NCBI RefSeq assembly: GCF_032854445.1
Contig: NC_088305.1
Coordinates: 19,329,717-19,393,716 of the forward strand
DNA from: Liolophura sinensis
Taxonomy: Eukaryota; Mollusca; Polyplacophora; Chitonida; Chitonidae
Direction of reading: 5' to 3'
DNA length: 64,000 nucleotides
A program made the position numbers and the translations under genes. The notes beneath the pieces were generated by a model. The model worked only from the letters and a program-made list of their open reading frames with translations, was not told the origin of the DNA and made no database searches. How positions within the stretch are numbered: the stretch's first letter is position 1; the number at the start of each line of letters is the position of its first letter. This document shows, in pieces, positions 1-12,184 of the stretch.

Positions 1-244
1 CTACAGAGCACGACCAGATGTTAGTCTATCTCCCAATCGCCACTGGCTAGACAGTCAACCTTAAGTTATAAAAGTCCCAAATAGAAACGTCCATCTGCGA
101 TACGGAGATCTTGATCAACTCTGACGCAGAAAATTGCAGAAGGGAAAAATATTTTCAACCAAAAACATGATTATATCAGTCGCAGTAGATATATACACTT
201 ACAAAGATTGTACCAGCACGGCCGCCTGTGAGCCTTAGAATCAT

Positions 245-515
245 GAACGGAAGTAGCCTATGCTTAATTGCTTGTTTGGTTAGATTTATATTATTTTGTT
301 ACTTTTAGCCGGTTTGATGTTCAAAAGCCACTCTCAGGAAATAGTCATTTTACAATGTGGTGGCCAGTTTTATGGGTACAGGAAGTTAGAGTGCCCTTGG
401 TAAACCACCAGTATTTGGCTAGTCACTGATGAACTTTCCACGTGACGCAAAGATATGCCCACCATATTGGTGGAAGACAATTGGTCTTTAACGCACATTA
501 ATCTGTGCATACCAC
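245..515 (-). repeat. SINE group IV body, minus orientation, degenerate
   Basis: Read on the minus strand, this stretch carries the words cttccaccaatatggtgggc, then gtggaaagttcatcagt and gcactctaacttcctgtacc. The same order of words recurs near 18.4-18.66 kb (minus) and 50.3, 56.2 and 58.2 kb (plus). I read it as the body of a tRNA-related SINE with diffuse ends. There are no coding signs. Confidence 0.45.
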
Positions 516-536
516 CGCACCATGCCTACCTACCCA

Positions 537-800
537 CAAACTGCTCAGTTGGTTAGCGCCGCTACCGCAGCGTAATGACCCAGGAGTCTCTCACCAATAC
601 GGTCGAGTTCAAGTCCGGCTCCTGCTGGCTTCCTCTCCAGCCATATGTGGGAAGGTCTGTCAGCAACCTGCAGATGGTCGTGGGTTTCCCCCCGGGCTCA
701 GCCCAATTTTCTCCCACCATAATGCTGGCCGCCGTCGTATAAGTGAAATATTCTTGAGTACGTGGTAAAACACCAATCAAATGAATAAATAAATAAATCT
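537..800 (+). repeat. SINE group I (tRNA-derived), nearly full length
   Basis: The tRNA-like head (gctcagttggttagcgcc), the middle (gtgggaaggtctgtcagcaa) and the conserved 3' part (ccataatgctggccgccgtc, then gtataagtgaaatattcttgag) are followed by an aataaataaataa tail. This is the most abundant repeat of the window, with about 22 copies. Short open frames over it are by-products of the repeat. Confidence 0.85.
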
Positions 801-885
801 ATAAACTCCAAACCCGGGTTTGAACCCGCTCCTCGTGTGTCCTAGAAATTGAAAGGCAATCTACGTCACGGACCGTCCCTAAAGT
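800..885 (-). repeat. tRNA-like head of SINE group IV
   Basis: On the minus strand it reads attgcctttcaatttctagg followed by a B-box-like gagcgggttcaaacccgggt. The same words occur at 10.07-10.18 kb and 57.78-57.89 kb (plus). It lacks a clean tRNA fold and is more likely a SINE head than a tRNA gene. Confidence 0.45.
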
Positions 886-899
886 ATCGATGTTATTGG

Positions 900-980
900 C
901 AAGTGCCATAATATTATAATTGATAATCAATACTTATTATAATTGATAATAAATACTTGTTATAACTGATAATCAATAAC
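900..980. repeat. AT-rich direct repeat, about 23 bp x 3
   Basis: The block tataattgataatcaatact recurs three times with small changes. The surrounding 885-1330 holds nothing else I can recognise. Confidence 0.7.
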
Positions 981-1339
981 ACTTTCCTAAACAACACCAG
1001 GTGTCCAAAAACAACATTAAGGACAGCGTGACCGAATCTTTCTGTAGGCATGATCACCGTGGCATAACCCAGCCAAATGTAAATAGGCCTACCAGTGTCC
1101 ACTGATCAATATAAAAGCCCGTCAAACGACGCTCAACGCTCTCACGTGCAATGTCACCGTGACCTGGATAAGCCAACCACCGGGGTAATGGTAAGTGCAG
1201 TGGACGAAAGACTCGGGCATGTATTCGCCAAGCGACAGCGGTAACTACGGTATCTCTGTCATTCACATCGTTGTGAATTCAGGCATGTATTTGTCACCAT
1301 TTGTAGTCGGCGTTTAACATCACTGCACTTTTTTTGGCC

Positions 1340-3340
1340 TAAGTCTGCAAAGACATTCCACAAGAGTAAGCCTAACACTGGGTCAATGTATATTCCACAG
1401 ACATTTCACAAGAGTCGGTCTTACACTGGGTCAATGTATACTCCATAGACATTCCACAAGAGTAGGCCTAACACTGGGACCAATGTATACACCACAGACA
1501 TTCCACAAGGGTAGGACTAACACTGGATCAATGTATACGCCATAGACATTCCTCAAGAGTAGGACTAACACTGGATCAATGTATACGCCATAGACATTCC
1601 ACAAGAGTAGGCCTAACACGGGATCAATGTATACTCCGTAGACATTCTGTAAGAGTAGGCCTCAAACTGAATCAATGTGAACTCCATGGACATTACAGAG
1701 GAGGAGGCCAAACACTGGGTCAATGTATACTCCACAGACATTCCACAAGAGTAGGCCTAACACTGGATCAATGTATACTCCATAGACATTCCACAAGGGT
1801 CGGCCTAAACCCTGGATCAATGTATACTCCATAGACATTCCACAAGGGTCGGCCTAACACTGGGTCAATGTATACTCCATAGACATTCCACAAGAGTAGG
1901 TCTAATACTGGATCAATGTATACACCATAGACATTCCACAAGAGTAGGCCTAACACTGGGTCAAAGTACACTCCATAGACATTCCACAAGAGTAGGTCTA
2001 ATACTGGGTCAATGTATACACCATAGACATTCCCCAAGAGTAGGCCTAACATCGGATCAATGTATACGCCATAGACATTTCACAAGAGTAGGTCTAACAC
2101 TGCGTCAATGTATACACCATAGACATTCCACAAGAGTAGGCCTAATACTGGGTCAAAGTACACTCCATAGACATTCCACAAGAGTAGGCCTAACACTGGG
2201 TCAATGTATACACCATAGACATTCCACAAGAGTAGGACTAACACTGGGTCAAAGTACACTCCATAGACATTCCACAAGAGTAGGTCTAACACTGCGTCAA
2301 TGTATACTCCATAGACATTCCACAAGAGTAGGACTAACACTGGGTCAGTGTATACTCCATAGACATTCCACAAGAGTAGGCCTAACACTGGATCAATGTA
2401 TACGCCATAGACATTCCACAAGAGTAGGCCTAACACTGGGTCAATGTATACACCATAGACATTCCCCAAGAGTGAGCCTAACACTGGATCAATGTATACG
2501 CCATAGACATTTCTCAAGAGTAGGCCTAACACTGGATCAATGTATACTCCATAGACATTCCACAAGAGTAGGTCTAATACTGGATCAATGTATACGCCAT
2601 AGATATTCCACAAGAGTAGGAGTAACACTGGATCAATGTATACGCCATAGACATTCCACAAGAGTAGGAGTAACACTGGGTCAATGTATACACCATAGAC
2701 ATTCCCCAAGAGTAGGCCTAACATCGGATCAATGTATACGCCATAGATATTCCACAAGTGTTGGCCTAACACTGGATCAATGTATACGCCATAGACATTC
2801 CTCAAGAGTAGGTCTAACCCTGGATCAATGTATACTCCATAGACATTCCACAAGGGTCGGCCTAACACTGGGTCAATGTATACTCCACAGACATTCCACA
2901 AGAGTAGGACTAACACTGGATCAATGTATACGCCATAGACATTCCACAAGAGTAGGCCTAACACGGGATCAATGTATACTCCGTAGACATTCTGTAAGAG
3001 TAGGCCTCAAACTGAATCAATGTGAACTCCATGGACATTACAGAGGAGGAGGCCAAACACTGGGTCAATGTATACTCCACAGACATTCCACAAGAGTAGG
3101 CCTAACACTGGATCAATGTATACTCCATAGACATTCCACAAGGGTCGGCCTAACACTGGATCAATGTATACTCCATAGACATTCCACAAGGGTCGGCCTA
3201 ACACTGGGTCATTGTATACTCCATAGACATTCCACAAGGGTAGGCCTAACTTTGGATGAATGTATACTCCGTAGACATTCCGTAAGAGTAGGCCTCAAAC
3301 TGAATCAATGTGTACTCCGTAGACACGCCCCAGCAGCATA
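1340..3340. repeat. 48-bp minisatellite, about 41 copies
   Basis: The unit runs gtcaatgtatactccatagac then attccacaagagtaggccta, plus acactgg, giving 48 bp (16 codons). Both strands stay open for long stretches, with a repeating WNVYGVYIDPVLGLLL-type peptide on minus and a DQCILHRHSTRVGLTL-type peptide on plus. A variant block near 1611-1807 is repeated almost unchanged near 2956-3155 (offset 1345 bp, about 28 units), which shows segmental duplication inside the array. The peptides have no signal, start context or splice context that suggests a gene. Confidence 0.92.
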
Positions 3341-4250
3341 GCTTAGTACTAAATCAATGCATACTCCATAGGCATTGCACAGTAGACCCAACCTTGAGAC
3401 CTATGTATTTCACGTTCCACAAGAGAACGTCTATAACTTCAAGAAATCTGTATTCCTTTTACAATGGTTTATAGCACAGTCTCGTTTCTACTGACATTTC
3501 TCTTTCAAACATAGGCTTCGTCGTTATATACATGCGTACTCAGAGTCAATAATTCCAGAGTAGGCCATGTATACAGCTCCACAAGAGTAGGCCTAACTAT
3601 TGAAATAAGCTATACTCCTAATTCGCATAAACACAACACAGGAGTAGGCCTAACTATTGAAATAAGCTATACTCCTAATTCGCATATACACAACACAAGA
3701 GTAGGCCTAACTATTGAAATAAGCTATACTCCGTATAACTCGCATATACACAACACAAGAGTAAGCCTTAAATTTAGCCATTGTATTCTCTTGAAGCCTC
3801 GTTCACAGGGTACGATTTGCACCGAACGCACTTGTCCAGTGACATTATGACATGCTCTTTTGCATTTGATTTGAAGTAATCAAATAAACTCGATGATAAT
3901 CAATTCCTTTAATCTCCATTTTGCCGGTCACACTGCAAATCACAGCGTGTGAGGTGAATTCCACATCACTATAGAGTTGGCCTAAAAACTGGACGACTAC
4001 AAAATCCGTATCGATATTTCCCTAGAATAGGCCTAAAATTGGACAGATGTGTTTCTGTAAAAGCCGTGTAGACATGTGTGTTGAATATCTACACTTACAT
4101 ATATGCGGTATCACCAATATATAAGCAAAGTGTCCAGTGTAATACGAAGACGTGTAATTTTACATCAAACTTTGCCGGCAGTTTCGGTTACAGTCGATTT
4201 TTCTGTGCATAAACAGCTCCATTCTGATTGTAAACTCAGATACAAACACA
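3341..4250. other. Intergenic; short 57-bp direct repeat
   Basis: From about 3585 to 3775 a 57-bp block (gtaggcctaactattgaaat then aagctatactcctaattcgc) is present three times. It shares gtaggccta with the upstream 48-bp array and may be a diverged offshoot. Nothing else is recognisable. Confidence 0.6.
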
Positions 4251-4520
4251 AGGGGGCTCCGTGGCTCAGCTGGTTAGCGCGCTAACGCAGCGTAATGACC
4301 CAGGAGCCTCTCACCAATGTGGTCGCTGTGAGTTCATGTCCACCTCATGCTGGTTTCCTCTCTAACTGTACGTGGGAAGGTCTGCAAGCAACCTGTGAAT
4401 GGTCGTGGGTTTCCCCTGGGCACTGCCCGGTTTCCTTCCACCATAATGCTCGCTGCAGTCGTACAAGTGAAATATTCTTGACTACGGCGTAAAACAGTAA
4501 TCAAATAAATAAATAAATAC
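4251..4520 (+). repeat. SINE group I, full length
   Basis: It starts gggggctccgtggctcagct (A-box-like) and has a B-box-like gtgagttcatgtccacc. The usual 3' part follows (accataatgctcgctgcagt, then acaagtgaaatattcttgac) and it ends in aaataaataaata. Confidence 0.85.
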
Positions 4521-4735
4521 AAATCTGTTGCCTGAGTCATGATATAATACAGTATTTTTACAGCATCATACTGAGTCATATTATCATGTTAGTCTAATAC
4601 ACCCTTTATACTGAATTAATAGAATACGTGTGCTATATTCAACAGAATAATTTACCGTAATAACGGAATGCATTCAGAAACAGACTTTCTGTTAAATCTA
4701 AAGATAATTGTGTTGTTACATACCCTTTGTGCTGT

Positions 4736-5070
4736 CTGCACGCGATGTTTTCTGTGAATGTCCATGTCTGCACGCCATGTTTTCTGTGGATGTCCATGTC
4801 TGCACGCGTTGTTTTCTGTGGATGTACATGTCTGCGCGCGATGTTTTCTGTGGATGTCCATGTCTGCACGCGTTGTTTTCTGTGGATGTCCATGTCTGCA
4901 CGCGATGTTTTCTGTGGATGTCCATGTCTGCACGCGTTGTTTTCTGTGGATGTCCATGTCTGTAAGCGTTGTTTTCTGTGGATGTGCAGTTTTGCATTGA
5001 CGTGTTGTTTTTTCTTGATGCGCATTTTGGTACGCGTTCTTTTCTGTGGATGTGCATTTTTGCACATGTC
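4736..5070. repeat. 32-bp minisatellite, about 10 copies
   Basis: The unit is ctgcacgcgttgttttctgt followed by ggatgtccatgt (32 bp). Because 32 is not a multiple of three, each frame reads the unit in all three registers, yet three plus-strand and three minus-strand frames stay open across most of it. The last units decay near 4975-5070. Confidence 0.9.
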
Positions 5071-5461
5071 ATTTTAATACTATTAAAAGATCTATAACCA
5101 TGTGCATGTGGAACCGTCATGGACTTCAATTTTCCTATCCAAACAATGTCAGTAGCTTTGAACTTGGCCTTCGCAGGTTTCGAACTCGTGGCTTTAACAA
5201 GACTGGCCTACAGATACAGAGATTTAATGGACACTCCATTGTGTACTTTACTTATACGTGCGTTTTACCTCTAACAGGACTAATAAATCATACTCAAAAT
5301 GCACTTCTAAATGGTATCAAATATACATGGCAAATTCTGGCTCTGTGCTTAATGGCACGTATTTTGTGACACATTTTCATTTATTAATTAATTAAAATGT
5401 GGCATGTCTTTACATGTATACTCATACAAAGAGTTTAAACGGTTAACTATTTATTACGCTG
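5071..5461. other. Intergenic, nothing recognised
   Basis: A 107-codon open frame crosses 5046-5369, but it starts inside the 32-bp array and shows no motif or splice context. I see no feature here. Confidence 0.5.
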
Positions 5462-5699
5462 TGGGGTTTCCGTGACCGAGGTGACTTTGCATGCCAGCGC
5501 GACGCAATGACCCAGGAGCCTCTCGCCAATTCGGTCATAGAGAGTTTAAGTCCAGCTCTTGCCGGCTTCCTCTCCGGTCTTACGTGGGAAATTCTGCCAG
5601 CAACCTGCGGATGGTCGACGGTTTTGCCAGTTATACCCGTCGTATAAGTAAAATATTGTTGGGTACAGCGTAAAACACCAATCAAATAAATAAATAAAT
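5462..5699 (+). repeat. SINE group I with internal deletion
   Basis: The head (gcgacgcaatgacccaggag) and middle (atggtcgacggttttgcc) are present. The segment between gggtttccc and the cgtcgtataag box is missing, and the copy ends in caaataaataaataaatgg. Confidence 0.75.
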
Positions 5700-6737
5700 G
5701 GCTATGTACACAATTGGTATATTTAGCTTATAAAAGAAACAAATAAAAGTCAATTAAATAAATAAATAAATAACGAAAGATGTTTTCCTGTAACTCAAGC
5801 AAATATAATAACAGCAATTTAAACGACTCACCGACATTTTACGGTGAAATTTATGAAAATTTTTACTTTATTAGTTAAGGCCTATATTTAAAGCTTCTCC
5901 CGAAAAATATTTCCCTGTAACAGTCAAATACACCGGCTTGACAGGATATATTTTAGCAAACACCTATATTCCCTCAAAAAATATAACTTTCTATTTTTAC
6001 TCTTTTTTCTCTGAAAATATTTACTTTATTAGTTTAGGCCTATATTTAAAGCTTCTCCAGAAAAATATTTCACTTCAACAGTCAAATACACCGGCTTGAC
6101 CGGAGATATTTTAGCAAACACCTATATTCCCTCAAAAAATATAATTTTCTCTTTTTACCAAGAATAGCAAAAAAATTAAATTTTTGCTATTTTCCATTTC
6201 ATTAAATTTCACTGAATATCAGACACGTACCTGGACTATTTAAAGCGTTAATATGATTCTAAAGTATTTTTGAAAAAGGCTCAGAAATTTTATTACTGAT
6301 TTTCAACGCTAACATGTGCACAGACGAGGCTGTTATTTTGCGAAAGGTAATTATTTGGGCTATTCTAAAATACGTTCATATAATAGCAAAACTTCCATTG
6401 ATTTATGCTGATTGATTTTCTGCCAAAATGTCCCTCACAGTAATCTTTAAGCACAAGGTCACTGTAGCACGAAAGTTCATTCAGTGCAAGAAATCTGAGC
6501 TTCCGATGTCTGACGTTCAGCAAATGTTGCACAGTTGGGCAGCGCGTGCGCAAAGCATAGGAACGGTTGGTAAATATTACGTATCCTGACTGATATTGAG
6601 AAGGTCTTGATTAAATGTATGTGGGCAATCGGCCTATTTAGTTTGAACTGTTTAGCATTGTACAGGGTATAGGCTATCAGTACACAACTGCACCAAACCA
6701 GCGTAAACTTAAAATGAATGAATGATTATTTATTTTT
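5700..6737. other. Intergenic; 158-bp tandem duplication
   Basis: The stretch from about 5855 to 6000 (tttactttattagttaaggc, then gcttctcccgaaaaatattt and caaatacaccggcttgacag) recurs from about 6013 to 6160 at an offset of 158 bp. The rest is AT-rich with no feature seen. Confidence 0.6.
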
Positions 6738-6891
6738 TTATCTGATTGGTGTTTTACGCGGTATTCAATGATATTTCACTTATACGACGGCGGCCAGCAT
6801 TATGGTGGGAGGAAACCGGGCAGTCAAGGGGGGAAACCCACGCCTATCCGCAGGTTGCTGACAGATCTTCCACGTAGGGCCGGAGAGATGA
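6738..6891 (-). repeat. SINE group I, 3' portion
   Basis: It reads gattggtgttttacgcggta, then acgacggcggccagcattat and atccgcaggttgctgacaga, which is the reverse complement of the group I 3' two thirds. The tRNA-like head is missing. Confidence 0.8.
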
Positions 6892-8380
6892 ATGATTATG
6901 GCTTAACGTCACGTAGGCAATACTTCAGCCATATTGTGGCGAGAACATGTTTACATGTAAACTTAGAAGCGAATAGCACTGGACATTTAAGACAGCAATG
7001 AGTGTAAATATATACAAAAATGCTGTATCACGCTTTGTCATTCACAGCCAGATGTATAGGTTAAAGACACTTCTAAGTATAGGTATACTTTGCTTTATAA
7101 TAAGGGCCATACACATCTAAATATCTCACACACTATAAAATATAAAATACACCACAATTTACAACCCAGTGAGTGCACCTTGCTATTTTATGACCAGGGG
7201 GGCCAGGTGTATATAAGGTGTAAATAGATAATATATCACCTTACCTTTACGGTACTGCGTTGGGCTGATCTCCCATTTCACTGCGTTTGCATATACATAT
7301 AACTGATTTATAACCAGATGCATAAATCACAGTCCGCGATTACGGGTGTTATGCAGAAATACATATATATGTATGTAAATATATATATATCTATATATAT
7401 ATCACCACGGCTTGGTCTAGTTTGAAGTCACTATTTGACAAACCGTTAACACTTGCGTGTGCACTTAACGTGTAGTACACCGTATATACAGAGGTATTAC
7501 CTTGTTGGTAAAACCGGTAGCTATAGGCTAGCTGTTTGCACTGACTTGCCCATTGTATCTGGTAACTAGGTGCCAGGCTTAATGGCTCACCCATTAGCCA
7601 TGCGCAATTTGTGGTCCGCGCTTTCAAAGCGGATTTGGACGTGTTTCTATAATAGGCCTATCTATAGCAAAGCCAGGACGACCAAAGATTGAGCCTGTGT
7701 GTTTTCAATAGACGAACTAAGTGGCCGATAAGCCCGGGCATTCTTATAATGCGTTAAGGTGCACTTGAGATGCATTATGTAGATAAGATAAAACTTAAGC
7801 TGTCATCGTTTTCTTTTAGTTATGTTAAGACAACTACTAGGCCTAGGTTTTGTAAACACAGTGAAGGTTACACAAGTCGGCCAACTGCGTCCAAGATTTG
7901 CTTCCGAAATGAATTGTGAAGGAGCACTGATTGGGTAATAGTGCCACATAAGTTTGGGTTGTTGATATACTGTAAATTTCTGCACTGTTATTTTGCATCT
8001 AGTTAAAAAAATATATCCGAATTTTGTCTATTTTAGATAGAACTAAAAACTTTTTGTCAAGTATTATTTTTCACACCTTTGAGGTTACCAAGGTAACAAA
8101 ATGCTGTCATGTCACTTCCAGAAACCACAGCTAAAAAAAATGGTGGTCATGCTAGGTTGATTTTTTTATATGTTGTAGAGAAAAGTTCAAGCTGCTTGTG
8201 GTGGTATGGCATGGTACCACGTAAAAGTTAGGGTATATATATCTTTGAGGTTGAAGTTGACAAATTTGCTGAAGGCCTATATAACGTTTAAGGACTTGGC
8301 GTGAAAAATTCAACCGTGATTTAAATACTTATTCTTTTGAACTCTCAGAAGAAAAAAATAATCTTTTAAATTAACAGGAA
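6892..8380. other. Intergenic; AT microsatellite only
   Basis: A TA-rich simple repeat lies at about 7363-7402. No exon-like frame, RNA gene or known repeat was recognised elsewhere. Confidence 0.5.
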
Positions 8381-8384
8381 GCAT

Positions 8385-8572
8385 TTTGTCTGAATGATGC
8401 CAGGCTCTGTTCTGTTATTTCATATATTGTTCTGTTAAACTTGGCACACATACTCTATTAATTCAAGATAAGATTTTATCAGACTAACAGGATGCTATAT
8501 TGATTGGAATATGACATAGCATTAAGTTAGAATAACAGAATGCATTCTAGCATCACTCAGACGACAGACTCA
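8385..8572. repeat. Imperfect inverted-repeat element (MITE-like candidate)
   Basis: The left arm (about 8387-8421) contains ttgtctgaatgatgcc and ttctgttatt. The right arm (about 8532-8572) contains gaataacagaatgcattcta and gcatcactcagacgacag, close to its reverse complement. About 110 bp lie between the arms. No target duplication was established. Confidence 0.35.
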
Positions 8573-8923
8573 CTGTTTACATTTTTTTTTCTCACCAATC
8601 AGATTCTATTTTCTCTAAGTACTCATACATTCATACTTTTGATTTAACTATTTTTAACTATAAAATTTTTCTCACCGGTTTAGAAAATTGTTGCCTTTCC
8701 CGGATATATCAGCTATATATTTTTCGATTTTTTAATGGTCATTTACCGTTTTCTGCAGGTTAATTATGTTTAATTTGGCGTCATTTCGTCTCATGTCAAA
8801 GATGTACTTTTTCGCTAAAATTGTCAGTAAATTTAAAGGTGAAGAATTGTGTTTCTCGCTCAATCCCATAATGGCTTTACTGTTAACATTAACAGAGTAT
8901 TATTTTTAGTGTATTTGATTTCT

Positions 8924-9110
8924 TTATTTATTCATTTGATTGGTGTTTTACGCCGTACTCAAGAATATTTCTCTTATACGACGGGGGCTAGGATTATGGT
9001 GGGAGGTAACCGGGCAGAGCCCAGGGCCAACCCACGGCCATCCGCAAGTTGCTGACAAACCAAACGTACGGCCGAGGCTCGAGGAAGCCAGCGATTGCAT
9101 TGGTGAGATG
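8924..9110 (-). repeat. SINE group I, minus orientation
   Basis: It shows tttgattggtgttttacgcc, then gtactcaagaatatttctct, a diverged middle (ccatccgcaagttgctgaca) and a degraded head region. The end is ragged at attggtgagatgc. Confidence 0.75.
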
Positions 9111-9477
9111 CTTTTAGTATATTCCGTGACAAGAAACAAATATATAGGCCGAGAAGTCACTTTAATATCTGAAACCAGTAATTTCACGAAAGACTCACTT
9201 CCCCCCCTCTCCTCCCCCAACACAAAAAGCGCTTCCTCTGCACGTAATCGGCACTTGAACTGACATTTGCGTTCTTATGTAGTCTCAGTGTGAATAAACA
9301 CAACTGGATATATGCCAGTCAATATTCATGTACATATGTATACGACTGGGTTTGTCCAGATTTATGCAGTCTGAAATTTTGCACTGAGCAAAATATGTAT
9401 ATTTTTACGTAATCAGGAGAGAATTAATCCGCAAGCTCGACGAAATTGCAATCCATCATCACTCAAGGAACGGAGTT

Positions 9478-9640
9478 TTGAAGGCGGCTCTTAGTCCATT
9501 GATCTTCAGGTCGCGTGTTCGAATCAAGCTCTTGCTTGTTCAAAGGTTGCAAAGCGTTAAGTCAGGAGGTTTACACGACAAAGATTTTTCCTTGATTCCT
9601 TTCTTAAGTTTCCCCCTGTCGTATAAGAAAAAACATACAC
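9478..9640 (+). repeat. Degenerate tRNA-like SINE
   Basis: The words cggctcttagtccattgatc, ggtcgcgtgttcgaatc (B-box-like) and, further on, ttccccctgtcgtataag resemble a tRNA-derived head plus a short body. A functional tRNA is unlikely because no acceptor stem pairs cleanly by eye. Confidence 0.4.
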
Positions 9641-10069
9641 CTGTAACCACAAATAAATTCTCATTATATACGGTGCACAAAACACTATGCTTAAACACTA
9701 CATGAAAAACATCTTTTGTAAAACATTCAGTAATTGATATTATATAATTATGGTTAGAGTTGTAGTCCCATGACTACTATCGATGCATACCTGTACAGCT
9801 CAGTTCCTAACTTCCACAAGAGATTTTAATTTATTTATTTGATTCTTGTTAAAGTCCATACCGAAGATGTTTGTCAAATATTGATTAGCGATAAACCAAC
9901 TGAATTTTTGCAGTTAGAGAAGCACAGATAATTATACCTTTCACAAAATATCAGCCCCCCTTTGTGCACCCTCTGTGTTACGTTTCAAAATCGGTAATAA
10001 AATTCGTAAAATTTATATTGTGGGTCGCTTGATAACTTTTTCAAACTTTTACAGTTCTGCGATGAATGG

Positions 10070-10185
10070 GGAGCATTTCATGGTCTAGTGGTTTGAGGCG
10101 TTTGCCTTTCAATAGCTAAGGCACACCAGGTGCGGGTTCAAACCCGGCCTTGGACAGGGAGTTTATAGATTCCCATAATGTATGG
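10070..10185 (+). repeat. SINE group IV head (tRNA-like)
   Basis: It reads catggtctagtggtttgagg, then cgtttgcctttcaatagct and ggtgcgggttcaaacccggc, followed by gacagggagtttatagattc. The B-box-like element is strong. Copies with the same flanking words at 57.8 and 50.2 kb show that it is a dispersed repeat rather than a single tRNA gene. Confidence 0.55.
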
Positions 10186-10454
10186 AGTACGGATTTCAGG
10201 AAATATCAAAAAAACACTACAAGACAGCGAGAAGTAACGAAACAAACTATTTAATAGATTTATTGACGACCCGTAAGGCATGGCTTCGTGATTGTAATGG
10301 AACAATATATGGTGAATTAAATGTACAATATGGGTATATGGCTAACCCTAATGGAAATCTAATATACACCGCATGACAGGCATCCATGCATATATGATAA
10401 GCCTAGATATGTATCCAGCTGACATGAAATCGCCAGTGACCTTTCGTCTCTGAC

Positions 10455-10580
10455 GTAATTGGCAGACCTCTCCACGGAGAGGAAGCCAGCATGAGCTGGA
10501 CTTGAACTCACAGCGAGCGCATTGGTGAGGGGTCATTACGCTGCACTAGTGCGCTAACCAACTGAGCCTTGGAGGCCCCC
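10455..10580 (-). repeat. SINE group I, 5' half
   Basis: On the minus strand it runs from ggcctccaaggctcagttgg through ttagcgcactagtgcagcg to gagttcaagtccagctcatg and stops at ggagaggtctgcc. The 3' half and tail are absent. Confidence 0.8.
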
Positions 10581-10829
10581 CAAGGGATGTTTTAGGTGAA
10601 TGCATGAAATCATTATTCAAACCATGTACCATGCTAGTATAAAAGATGTTGATGATGTACTACTCTGGCATAACACAAAAACTGCTGCCTTAGTTGGACA
10701 GAGAATATGTTGATTCGATCGTTATCACTGCTCGTGGGGCTTTGGTGACAATGTATGGTTGACAACGCTCGTGCACAACGCCCACAAGAAAATCTTTGTA
10801 AAAGACCACGTTTTCCATCAATTCACCAG

Positions 10830-12045
10830 TGTTAAAACTGAAGTGGTATATACATGTATAACTGTAAACACAGTCTTAAAACTGAAGTGGTATATGCATG
10901 TGTAACTGTAAACACAGTCTTAAAACTGAAGTGGTATATGCATGTGTAACTGTAAAGACAGTCTTAAAACTGAAGTGGTATATGCATGTGTAACTGTAAA
11001 CACAATCTTAAAACTGAAGTGGTATATGCATGTGTAACTGTAAACACAGTCTTAAACTGAAGAGGTATATGCATGTGTAACTGTAAAGACAGTCTTAAAA
11101 CTGAAGTGGTATATGCATGTGTAACTGTAAACACAGTCTTAAAACTGAAGTGGTACATGCATGTATAACTGTTAACACAGTCTTAAACTGAAGAGGTATA
11201 TGCATGTGTAACTGTAAACACAGTCTTAAACTGAAGTGGTATATGCATGTGTAACTGTAAACACAGTCTTAAAACTGAAGTGGTATATGCATGTGTAACT
11301 GTAAACGAAGTCTTAAAACTGAAGTGGTACATGCATGTACAATTGTAAACACAGTTTTAAAACTAAAGTGGTATGTGCATGTATAACTGTAAAACACAGT
11401 CTTAAAACTGAAGTGTTATATGCATGTATAACTGTAAACAGTCTTAATACTGAAGTGGTACATACAGGTATAACTGTAAACACAGTCTTAAAACTGAAGT
11501 GGTATATACATGTATAACTGTCAACAGTCTTAATACTGAAGTGGTATATACATGTATAACTGTAGACAGTCTTAATACTGAAGTGGTACATGCAGGTATA
11601 ACTGTAAACACAGTCTTAAAACTGAAGTGGTATATACATGTATAACTGTAAACACAGTCTTAAAACTGAAGTGGTATATACATGTATAACTGTAAACAGT
11701 CTTAATACTGAAGTGGTATATGCATGTGTAACTGTAAACAGTCTTAATACTGAAGTGGTATATGCATGTGTAACTGTAAACAGTCTTAATACTGAAGTGG
11801 TACATGCAGGTATAACTGTAAACACAGTCTTAAAACTGAAGTGGTATATACATGTACAACTGTAAACACAGTCTTAAAACTGAAGTGGTATATACATGTA
11901 CAACTGTAAACAGAGTCTTAAAACTGAAGTGGTATATACATGTATAGCTGTAAACAGTCTTAATACTGAAGTGGTATATGCATGTGTAACTGTAAACAGT
12001 CTTAATACTGAAGTGGTATATACATGTATAACTGTAAACATCTTT
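10830..12045. repeat. 42-44-bp minisatellite, about 28 copies
   Basis: The unit is cttaaaactgaagtggtata then tgcatgtgtaactgtaaaca plus cagt. Two length classes alternate: 44 bp with aaacacagtcttaaaact and 42 bp with aaacagtcttaatact. The short class clusters after about 11.4 kb. Open frames across it are periodic shadows. Confidence 0.92.
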
Positions 12046-12184
12046 GCAAGCAGTCATTAGATGGCGCATAGTATTTAAGACAGTCTATAACTACACTTCA
12101 GCCAAGACTACACTTTTCCCAAATCTTTGCTGTACCTAAACCATCGAAGAGAAATCACAAGCACAGGGATTAAGAAAAAGATTT

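Noticed and set aside
2080-2964. 294-codon minus-strand open frame with WNVYGVYIDP repeats
   Set aside because: It is a periodic shadow of the 48-bp array. The plus strand is also open, and there is no signal peptide, splice context or unique flank.
4295-4492. Recurrent 60-75-codon frames such as [23 protein letters not shown]
   Set aside because: They are translations of the group I SINE and recur wherever it is inserted.
10070-10155. Possible tRNA gene with a strong B box
   Set aside because: Diverged copies with the same non-tRNA flank occur at 0.8, 50.2 and 57.8 kb, so it is a SINE head.
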